A stretch of 64,000 bases of DNA, taken from positions 18,409,471 to 18,473,470 of the forward strand of contig NC_064037.1 in the NCBI RefSeq assembly GCF_932526225.1, written 5' to 3'. This DNA is from Nematostella vectensis (taxonomy: Eukaryota; Cnidaria; Anthozoa; Actiniaria; Edwardsiidae). Positions within the stretch are counted from its first letter, which is position 1. Each line of letters starts with the position of its first letter. Made by a program: the position numbers and the translations under genes. Positions 24,601 to 36,600 of this stretch are shown here, piece by piece. Below the pieces are notes generated by a model. The model did not search any database, had not been told where the DNA came from, and saw nothing but the letters and a program-made list of their open reading frames with translations.

Positions 24601-27600
24601 TGTTGTGAGGGGTGGTGATAGTGTGTCATTTGTTGAGAGGGGTGGAGCTAGTGTGTCGTATGTTGTGAGGGGTGGTGCTAGTGAGTCATTTGTTGTGAGG
24701 GGTGGAGCTAGTGTGTCGTATGTTGTGAGGGGTGGTGCTAGTGAGTCATTTGTTGTGAGGGGTGGAGCTAGTGTGTCGTATGTTGTGAGGGGTGGTGATA
24801 GTGTGTCATTTGTTGAGAGGGGTGGGGCTAGTGTGTCGTATGTTGTGAGGGGTGGTGCTAGTGAGTCATTTGTTGTGAGGGGTGGAGCTAGTGTGTCGTA
24901 TGTTGTGAGGGGTGGTGATAGTGTGTCATTTGTTGAGAGGGGTGGAGCTAGTGTGTCGTATGTTGTGAGGGGTGACGCTAGTGAGTCATTTGTTGAGAGG
25001 GGTGGTGCTAGTGAGTCATTTGTTGAGAGGGGTGGTGATAGTGAGTCATTTGTTGAGAGGGGTGGTGATAGTGAGTCATTTGTTGAGAGGTGTGGTGGTA
25101 GTGTGTCGTATGTTGTGAGGGGTGGTGATAGTGTGTCGTATGTTGAGAGGGGTGGTGAAAGTGATTCATATGTTGAGAGGGGTGGAGCTAGTGAGCCATT
25201 TGTTGAGAGGGGTGGAGCTAGTGTGTCGTATGTTGTGAGGGGTGGAGCTAGTGTGTCGTATGTTGTGAGGGGTGGTGATAGTGTGTCATTTGTTGAGAGG
25301 GGTGGAGCTAGTGTGTCGTATGTTGTGAGGGGTGGTGGTAGTGTGTCATTTGTCGAGAGGGGTGGAGCTAGTGTGTCGTATGTTGTGAGGGGTGGTGATA
25401 GTGTGTAGTATGTTGTGAGGGGTGGTGATAGTGTGTAGTATGTTGTGAGGGGTGACGCTAGTGAGTCATTTGTTGAGAGGGGTGGTGGTAGTGTGTCGTA
25501 TGTTGAGAGGGGTGGTGGTAGTGAGTCATTTGTTGAGAGGGGTGACACTAGTGAGTCATTTGTTGAGAGGGGTGGTGGTAGTGTGTCGTATGTTGTGAGG
25601 GGTGGTGGTAGTGTGTCATATGTTGTGAGGGGTGGTGATAGTGTGTCGTATGTTGTGAGGGGTGACGCTAGTGTGTCGTATGCTGAGAGGGGTGGAGCTA
25701 GTGTGTCGTATGTTGTGAGGGGTGGTGATAGTGTGTCATTTGTTGAGAGGGGTGGAGCTAGTGTGTCGTATGTTGTGAGGGGTGGTGCTAGTGAGTCATT
25801 TGTTGAGAGGGGTGGAGCTAGTGTGTCGTATGTTGTGAGGGGTGGTGATAGTGTGTCATTTGTTGAGAGGGGTGGAGCTAGTGTGTCGTATGTTGTGAGG
25901 GGTGGTGATAGTGAGCCATTTGTTGAGAGGGGTGGGGCTAGTGTGTCGTATGTTGAGAGGGGTGGTGCTAGTGAGTCATTTGTTGAGAGGGGTGGTGATA
26001 GTGAGTCATTTGTTGAGAGGGGTGGTGATAGTGAGTCATTTGTTGAGAGGTGTGGTGGTAGTGTGTCGTATGTTGTGAGGGGTGGTGATAGTGTGTCGTA
26101 TGTTGAGAGGGGTGGTGAAAGTGATTCATATGTTGAGAGGGGTGGAGCTAGTGAGCCATTTGTTGAGAGGGGTGGAGCTAGTGTGTCGTATGTTGTGAGG
26201 GGTGGAGCTAGTGTGTCATATGTTGAGAGGGTTGGTGATAGTGTGTCGTATGTTGTGAGGGGTGGTGATAGTGTGTGGTATGTTGTGAGGGGTGGTGATA
26301 GTGTGTCGTGTGTTGTGAGGGGTGGTGGTAGTGTGTCGTATGTTGAGAGGGGTGGTGAAAGTGATTCATATGTTGTGAGGGGTGGTGATAGTGTGTCGTA
26401 TGTTGTGAGGTGTGGTGGTAGTGTGTCGTATGTTGTGAGGGATGGTGGTAGTGTGTCGTATGTTGTGAGGGGTGGTGATAGTGTGTAGTATGTTGTGAGG
26501 GGTGGTGATAGTGTGTCGTATGTTGTGAGGGGTGGTGATAGTGTGTAGTATGTTGTGAGGGGTGGTGATAGTGTGTAGTATGTTGTGAGGGGTGGTGATA
26601 GTGTATCGTATGTTGAGAGGTGTGGTGGTAGTGTGTCGTATGTTGTTGTGTGTTTTATGTTGTGAGGGGTGGTGGTAGTGTGTCGTATGTTGAGAGGTGT
26701 GGTGGTAGTGTGTCGTATGTTGTGAGGGATGGTGGTAGTGTGTCGTATGTTGTGAGGGGTGGTGATAGTGTGTAGTATGTTGTGAGGGGTGGTGATAGTG
26801 TGTCGTATGTTGTGAGGGGTGGTGATAGTGTGTAGTATGTTGTGAGGGGTGGTGATAGTGTGTAGTATGTTGTGAGGGGTGGTGATAGTGTATCGTATGT
26901 TGAGAGGTGTGGTGGTAGTGTGTCGTATGTTGTTGTGTGTTTTATGTTGTGAGGGGTGGTGGTAGTGTGTCGTATGTTGAGAGGTGTGGTGGTAGTGTGT
27001 CGTATGTTTAGTGCGTTTTTTTTCTGATAGAATCAAAAAGCCCAAACTGTCGCGATCTCGTACCAGAACAATGAATACAATACACCAAAAACTGGAAATT
27101 GACTTTGCCAAACTTTCGTTTTTAATAAGACTTCTTCATGGCAGACTCAAGTCAAGGTGTATCGTTTTTTTTCTGCAGATAGCACGATACCGAACAAGTT
27201 TACTGTGGCTATGTCAGTCCTGGTCGAGATGTGTTTTGGAAATGGTAAACCCAGTACCCCCCTTCCTGGCCCGTCCAACACTGTCGCCGCAAGCCCGACC
27301 GTACCATGTCCTCTTAGCCTGCTGGATTCGCTTTCAGTGCACGCTAAGATGAGGTATGCTGTTATGTCATGCGCAGTACTTTACACATTCAGCAGTACTT
27401 TACAAATTTGCTTGCTCTTGTACCCGTGGCGGTGTTTTTTTCTTTGCTTTCCCAATGCTCAATTTGTTTTTCACTTTGGTTTTGCTTGTTATGTTTCTCT
27501 GGTAATTTTGCACATGCCTTATAGATCAATAGATCCGTGGCTTGTAGATCAATAGATCCGTGGCTTGTAGATCAATAGATTCGTGTCTTATAGATCAATA

Positions 27601-30600
27601 GATCCGTGGCTTAAAGATCAATAGATCAGTGGCTTATAGATCAATAGATCCGTGGCTTATAGATCAATAGATCCGTGGCTTGTAGATCAATAGATTCGTG
27701 TCTTATAAATTAATAGATTCGTGTAGATAGATAGATAGAAACTTTATTAAAGTGTCATAAACAACCTCTAGCCGGGGATAAGACCCCTACTAATTGGGGG
27801 ACACTTTGAGTGTATTGTTAGTAAGCATTGTAAGCACTGTCACTGGGGGTGGTCACTGCCAGAGGGTTTATTGCGTCCCCAGTGGTTCTTTTACGTCCCT
27901 TCGGTTCAGGTTAATGTAGTGCAGCTTGAAGAGACGGGACCTCCGGTTTAGTGTCCTTATCCGAGAAGACTGGAAACACGGGAGAATAACTTCAACTCAC
28001 TTGTGACACAAATTCGAACCAAGGCAGGAACCCGGAAAAATCCCCAGTTTGAGCCAGGATTCGAACCTTGGCCACAGCGGTGAGAGGCCGACGCGCTAAC
28101 ACACTCGGCCACCCGTACTACCATATAGATTAATCAATTCGTGTCTTATAGATCAATAGACCCGTGGCTAAAGGCTAGACAATTCATGGCTTATCTGAAT
28201 GATGATCTGGCTGTTTCTTTAGTCTTATTCACAGCATCGTTGCGCGTATTATCAAGATGGCCACATCTGGGACCTCTCTGGCATTAGCGCCAGCTCTCGT
28301 GGAGACGTACAGTCGTCTTCTGGTTTACATGGAGATAGAATCACTCGGAATACGGGGATTCATCAGTAAGTTTTCTACACGAAGGGTTGATGTAAGTCTT
28401 AATAAGTTTAAGCCCAGTTTTCATTAGTAATGGTTTTTTAGTGAAAACTCACTAAACTTCTCCGCAAACTCGGTCACCATCTTGAAAGTCGAGAAGGCTT
28501 GAAGTCGGGATTTCATTGGTCAGTTACTGTCACCTTACATGAATAATCAAGCACTGTTTTTTTTCGTTGTGTTTCGTTTTCACTTTGCAGAACCAAACGC
28601 AAGCGCAAGCATTATCGACTGTTTTTTCACAGCCAAACAACACCCTTTTGCTCGCGTTAGCGTTACTAATGAAAACTAGGCAATGTGAGGTAATGTTGTG
28701 TATATGGAGATAGTCACTCGGGGACTTATCGGTAAGATTTTTACAAGAAAGCTCTTCAAGTCACTGACTCTAGCGTTGTTGTGTGCGCTTAAAACGTTTC
28801 TGGTCAATAGCTTTACCCCCATTAACTCCTGGCCACTACTCAATATGGTGTCTAAGTCTAAAACGGTTGTTTGCAACTTTTTCGCTGTTGTTCGCAAATT
28901 CTTACAAGTTTTTTAGCAATGTGTTCGCAAGCTGCTGGCATGTTGTTTGAAAGTTGTTTACAAAGTGGCTTGAAAGTACGCAATTTGTTTGTATGTTTAA
29001 ATGTTATTTGCAAGTTGCATCCACCCCCTGTGTGCATTTCTGACTCTCTTCGCAGTGTTAGACTGAATTACAGGAAGCATGACAATAAAACATTTATAAA
29101 TATTACGAAGTCTGCTTGTTCTTGAAGCTTGTTCTTGTCGGGTTGAATTTGGACGTAAATGGCTGACGTACTGGGTGATCCATAGCTCGTTAGGCTTCCT
29201 ATATCAGCTCCTAACAGTTGATTTCTGTAATTCAGGTTTGGATAGATAAGACAGAGCGTCTGAATAACCCCATTAATTGAGATTTGGATAGATAAGACAG
29301 AGCGTCTGAATAACCCCTTTAATTCAGGTTTGGATAGATAAGAGAGAGCGTCTGAATAACCCCATTAATTCAGATTTGGATAGATAAGACAGAGCGTCTG
29401 AATAACCCCTTTAATTCAGGTTTGGATAGATAAGTGAGAGCGTCTGAATAACCCCATTAATTCAGGTTTGGATAGATAAGAGGGAGCGTCTGTATAACCC
29501 CATTAATTCAGATTTGGATTTATAAGAGGGAGCGTCTGTATAACCCCATTAATTCAGATTTGGATTTATAAGAGGGAGCGTCTGAATAACCCCATTAATT
29601 CAGGTTTGGATAGATTAGACAGAGCGTCTGTATAACCCCATTAATTCAGGTTTGGATAGATAAGAGGGAGCGTCTGTATAACCCCATTAATTCAGGTTTG
29701 GATAGATAAGAGGGAGCGTCTGAATAACCCCATTAATTCAGGTTTGGATAGATAAGAGGGAGCGTCTGAATAACCCTATTAATTCAGGTTTGGATAGATA
29801 AGAGGGAGCGTCTGAATAACCCCATTAATTCAGGTTTGGATAGATAAGAGGGAGCGTCTGTATAACCCCATTAATTCAGGTTTGGATATATAAGAGGGAG
29901 CGTCTGTATAACCCCATTAATTCAGATTTGGATAGATAAGACAGAGCGTCTGAATAACCCCATTAATTCAGGTTTGGATAGATAAGAGAGAGCGTCTGAA
30001 TAACCCCATTAATTCAGGTTTGGATATATAAGAGAGAGCGTCTGAATAACCCCATTAATTCAGGTTTGGATAGATAAGAGGGAGTGTCTGAATAACCCCA
30101 TTAATTCAGATTTGGATAGATAAGAGGGAGCGTCTGAATAACCCCATTTATTCAGGTTTGGATAGATAAGAGGGAGCGTCTGATTAACCCCATTAATTCA
30201 GGTTTGGATAGATAAGAGGGAGCGTCTGAATAACCCCATTAATTCAGGTTTGGATAGATAAGAGGGAGCGTCTGTATAACCCCATTAATTCAGGTTTGGA
30301 TAGATAAGACAGAGCGTCTGAATAACCCCATTAATTCAGGTTTGGATAGATAAGAGGGAGCGTCTGTATAACCCCATTAATTCAGGTTTGGATAGATAAG
30401 AGGGAGCGTCTGTATAACCCCATTAATTCAGGTTTGGATAGATAAGAGGGAGCGTCTGTATAACCCCATTAATTCAGGTTTGGATAGATAAGAGAGAGCG
30501 TCTGTATAACCCTATTAATTCAGGTTTGGATAGATAAGAGGGAGCGTCTGTATAACCCTATTAATTCAGGTTTGGATAGATAAGAGAGAGCGTCTGAATA

Positions 30601-33600
30601 ACCCCATTAATTCAGGTTTGGATAGATAAGAGGGAGCGTCTGTAAAACCCCATTAATTCAGGTTTGGATAGATTAGACAGAGCGTCTGTATAACCCCATT
30701 AATTCAGGTTTGGATAGATAAGAGGGAGCGTCTGTATAACCCCATTAATTCAGGTTTGGATAGATAAGAGGGAGCGTCTGAATAACCCCATTAATTCAGG
30801 TTTGGATAGATAAGAGGGAGCGTCTGAATAACCCTATTAATTCAGGTTTGGATAGATAAGAGGGAGCGTCTGAATAACCCCATTAATTCAGGTTTGGATA
30901 GATAAGAGAGAGCGTCTGAATAACCCCATTAATTCAGGTTTGGATAGATAAGAGGGAGCGTCTGTATAACCCCATTAATTCAGGTTTGGATAAATGAGAG
31001 AGAGCGTCTGAATAACCCCATGGTGTTGCCTATCTTAGGTCATCTTCTGCCAAATGTGTTCAAGAGTCAAGCATGGGGCATCCTGCACACCCTGCTAGAA
31101 ATGGTCAGCTATAGACTACACCATATTCCGCCAAACTACAGGGTCACTCTGCTATCTCACTTGCACACCATAGGGGCCGTCCAACAAACCAATCATAACC
31201 AGCTAAACTTGTGGTAAGTCAGACTGTATATTCAGCTTAACGTATGTAAGCCAGACTGTATACTCAGCTTAACGTTTGGTAAGTCAGACTGTTTACTTAG
31301 CTTAACGTATGGTACGTCAGACTGTATAATTAGATCAACGTATGGTAAGTCCGACTGTTTACTTAGCTAAACGTATGATACGTCAGACTGTATAATTAGA
31401 TCAACGTATGGTAAGTCAGAGTGTATACTTAGCTTAACGTATGGTAAGTCCGACTGTTTACTTAGCTAAACGTATGATACGTCAGACTGTATAATTACAT
31501 TAACGTATGATAAGCCAGACTGTATAATTAGCTTAACGTATGGTAAGTCAGAGTGTATACTTAGCTTAACGTATGGTAAGTCCGACTGTTTACTTAGCTA
31601 AACGTATGATACGTCAGACTGTAATATATAGATTTAGGCACTGCCTAAAAGCGGAGCCAGCATAAACACCTTTTGTGTTGACTGATCAAAGGTATTATTG
31701 GGGGATCTAGGATCCTGCTCTCTACTGAGATTTATTTATTGTACCAACCAAATGGATCCAGGCCTTATTCAATAATTTAAATTATGCAGTACATCAAAGT
31801 TAACAAACACAATTCCTGGTGTGGCTGTCAAAGTTGTCTAGAGTCTAATGGTAAATTCTTGTCCCATCATAGAAGTTCCATTATAAATATCTTTTTTTTT
31901 TAATCAAAACAATACTCCCACAAGCTTTGCCCTGTGCAGAAAATGTCATGGATGTAACAGCATTCCAAAGATTCAAAATAATATATTTAGACTGTTTAGA
32001 TGCCATACTGTGATGTTTATGTATTGATTTAGTGGGGATTCTCTCCTTCATTGGACCGAATATTCAGAAAAATTCATGGAAATTAAAATCCAAAAATATA
32101 TCTCCTTTCATGCATTACATATTGGTGCACCCCACTTTACCATATAGTGGCCTTGTTGTTGGTGGCCTACTCCCAAATGAATGCAATGAAGAAAAAACAG
32201 ATTGAAAATGCTAACTTCTAATTTCAAACCAAACCCTTTCATTGATCTATGTTTGGGGTAGAGAGGAATCAAAGAATATCAATTGACTAAAAAATAATCG
32301 ACGGGAGAGGAGATATAAAGTGAATTGACTCAACTTGAAAGGTTTGGTGAAAAAAATATAACAGTAATAAAAATAATTTGATTGAGCATTTCTTGACATT
32401 TCCCCTTTCCCATTATCTTAACCCTTTCACCACCACAGGCCTCTAAAGAGGCCATGTCTTTGCTATCCAAGCTATGTGAACAAAATTCTATTATTGAAAA
32501 AGAACAAGGTTGTTGCTAGTGTTATAAAGTTTAAGTATCTTGCCCTAAAAAAACCCTTCCCCTTAATAAAAGTTCCATAAATGTACATTTGTAAAGCTAC
32601 ATTCTGACAAGCTTTGTTCTTGCAAAGAACAATGGATGAAACAGGATTTCAAAGATGGAATATAGTTTCAGACACAATATTAGATAAGATGCAATGCTGA
32701 AGATTTAATGTACCATTTTAAGTGGTGATTTTCCATCCCCATGGGAATTAATATCTACAAATATACATCCAGTAATGCATTATATTTTGGTGTTTTGAGA
32801 AACCCTGGATCTAATTATTCCAATGAAATAAATCTAAACATCTAAAATAAATGTAATGGGCAAGAGACTTGGAAAGAAAATCCTAAAAAGAAAATATAAG
32901 TGAAAGTAATAAATGAAAATTTCTAATTTAAAAATCAAATTTGTTCATTAATTTATTTTTGGTGTAGAGGGGAAATAGCAAAGAGCTGATGCCCCGATTG
33001 CATAAAAATAGTCAACAGGGAGAAGAAAAAGGAAGAAATATGACTCTTCCTTAAATGTTTGAAAAGAAAATATAATAACAATAGTGTGATAATTATATTC
33101 AGTACTTTTCTAAAATATCCCCTTTCCCATTATCTTTAGGTTGATAGAAAACTGTTTTCTTTACAAATTTATTATTTAAAAAGCAAAAGTTTGTTTTTAG
33201 TTTTATATTATATGAGTATCTTGTTCTAAAAAAAACTATGAGTGTGTACTGCTGAATCACATAGTAATGAACTAGTCATTTGTGCCCCCTCCCTTATGGT
33301 CCTGGGGAAGTCAGGGGTTAATGTGGGGTTTTAGATTACTTTTTAACCAGAATATGTCAAGATTGGTGATTGTTTTGACTGTTTTTGACTCTTAACTTGG
33401 AAACAGGCTTTTATTTAAGTTTAATCCCCCACCCTTCCCTGGGACCATGGGTGTGGGGGTATCAAATGACTAGTGAATAAGAACATCCTACTGTTCTCTT
33501 CAAATTAAAATTAAAATTATCATGTCTTCCAGTCTTTAGCATTCATCTTGGCCCTCAGGTAGTTCGTTCCTGGTTCATAAAAGAGTGAAAACAATTATTT

Positions 33601-36600
33601 ATTATTTCTTTCAAAACAATCTTTTTATCAAGCCATTTATAATCTAACTAATTTTCTACAACTATTTGAAAAAAAAATAAACACATGAGATGCAAGATGC
33701 AGACAATAACAACAATACATATTGAAAATAGGGTTTTTTTTATCCTCGGTAAGGAAAATTTCTCTTGTAAGTTGAAGAAGCTGCTGTATCTTCTAAGGAT
33801 ATTTATCTTCTTAGGACTAAGGACTAAGGACTAAGAGCACAGGATATAAATACAAGAACGGTCTTCTTTAGCAGTATTAGACAAATGCAACACGATATTG
33901 GTTAGCCTTTATGAAATATCTCAAGTCAATCAATCTGCCCTGAAGAAGTCTTATTAAAGACGAATTCCAGTTTTTGTTGTATTGTATTTTATTCAACACA
34001 ATCAAGAATATAGATAAAACGAATGTCAAAACAAAACCTGTTATGCTCAAATAATTTGATTACTAAGTTAAGTACTCGCATTCTCAAAGCATACAAAAAG
34101 GACAACAAAAAGCCTAATAACTGTCATATCCTCAATAGACAATACAAATCGTCGTCCGAAACTCACCTTACATTGTTTTTTTTTGGTCGCTTTCTTGTGG
34201 TTCTGTTCGCTTTTTAATGTGAACTGTTACTTGCTTAAATTTACTAGCTAAAACCAGATAAATCTTGGCGTGAATGAATGTTAGTAGATCTCCTCTAGTT
34301 GACTTTATCCTTAAGTCACAAAATTTGGGGCAAAATAAATAATCATCGAATAATCGACAAGAACTTTTTCCCTTGCTCCGTGCTTGTATTTAGTCGCCAT
34401 TTCGGGGCCGAGTGGGGCCTGGGAGTCGCGCGGCTGACTGACTGGCTGGCTGGCTGTCTGGCTGGCGAGTGACACCACAGGGTACTCGCGCGATTACCAC
34501 AAAAACCAAGTCGCATACCTATACCATATTTCTATGCCTATGGGGCTACGCGCGCGGCCTGCGGCCGCGCTTGGCTCCGCTATAATTAGCTAAACGTATG
34601 TATGCCAGACTGTATAATTAGATCAACGTATGTATGCCAGACTGTATAATTAGATCAACGTATGTATGCCAGACTGTATAATTAGATCAACGTATGTATG
34701 CCAGACTGTATAATTAACTTAACGTATGGTAAGTCAAAGTGTATACTGAGTTTAATGTATGGTAAGCCAGACTGTAACCAAGCTGGTCTTCTTTTTATTG
34801 TTTATTTTTTCTGTGTGAATCCTATTGTTGTTGCTTAATGTTATGATGATCTGTTATTGTTTATTATGGTTTGTTGTTATTGATGATTTGTTGATGATCA
34901 TCTGTCAATGTTATTGATGATGATCAGTTATTGCTATTGATGATCTGATGTTGTTGATGATCTGATGCTATTGATATCTGTTGTTATTGGTGATAACAAG
35001 CGTTGAGAGTACCGCTCTGCGCCTGATAACAGGGCTTGGTAGCTCTGAGGTTCAACCGCAGCTTTCCAAGTTCATAGCTGAACCCAGACAGGTCAGTCAC
35101 GTGAAAACCACTCAAGCGTAAGCTAAATAGACGTGAAAGGAAGAAGGAGCGACAGCTTTTCTCTCATGTCCGCTTTGATCTTTTCGCTTCCTCGCAAAAA
35201 ATGAGCGTTTAAGAAGGCCATGTATCACGCGGATTTGTAACAATCAACGGGATATGTAACAACCAACGGGATATGTAACAATCAACGGGATTTGTAACAA
35301 TCAACGGGATATGTAACAACCAACGGGATATGTAACAATCAACGGGATTTGTAACAATCAACGGGATATGTAACAATCAACGGGATATGTAACAATCAAC
35401 GGGATTTGTAACAATCAACGGGATATGTAACAATCAACGGGATATGTAACAATCAACGGGATATGTAACAATCAACGGGATTTGTAACAATCAACGGGAT
35501 ATGTAACAATCAACGGGATTTGTAACAATCAACGGGATTTGTAACAATCAACGGGATTTGTAACAATCAACGGGATTTGTAACAATCAACGGGATTTGTA
35601 ACAATCAACGGGATTTGTAACAATCAACGGGATTTGTAACAATCAACGGGATTTGTAACAATCAACAGGATTTGTAACAATCAACGGGATTTGTAACAAT
35701 CAACGGGATTTGTAACAATCAACAGGATTTGTAACAATCAACGGGATTTGTAACAATCAACGGGATTTGTAACAATCAACGGGATTTGTAACAATCAACG
35801 GGATTTGTAACAATCAACAGGATTTGTAACAATCAACGGGATTTGTAACAATCAACGGGATTTGTAACAATCAACAGGATTTGTAACAATCAACGGGATT
35901 TGTAACAATCAACGGGATTTGTAACAATCAACAGGATTTGTAACAATCAACGGGATTTGTAACAATCAACGGGATTTGTAACAATCAACAGGATTTGTAA
36001 CAATCAACGGGATTTGTAACAATCAACAGGATTTGTAACAATCAACGGGATTTGTAACAATCAACAGGATTTGTAACAATCAACGGGATTTGTAACAATC
36101 AACGGGATTTGTAACAATCAACGGGATATGTAACAACCAGATTTGTAACAACAATCAACGGGATATGTAACAACCAGATTTGTAACAATCAACGGGATAT
36201 GTAACAACCAGATTTGTAACAATCAACGGGATATGTAACAATCAACGGGATTTGTAACAATCAACGGGATATGTAACAACCAGATTTGTAACAACAATCA
36301 ACCAGATATGTAACAACAACCGAATTTGTAACAATCAACGGGATATGTAACAACCAGATTTGTAACAATCAACAGGATATGTAACAACCAGATTTGTAAC
36401 AACAATCAACCAGATGTGTAACAACAACCGAATTTGTAACAGAAGTAAACCGGATATGTAACAAACAAATCACCCGGATTTGTAACAATCAACGGGATAT
36501 GTAACAACCAGATTTGTAACAACAATCAACCAGATATGTAACAACAACCGAATTTGTAACAATCAACGGGATATGTAACAACCAGATTTGTAACAATCAA

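Noticed and set aside
28037-28116. Functional tRNA gene on the - strand
   Set aside because: The tRNA-like head has A and B boxes but is followed by a SINE body and tail, and I could not fold a convincing full cloverleaf with anticodon.
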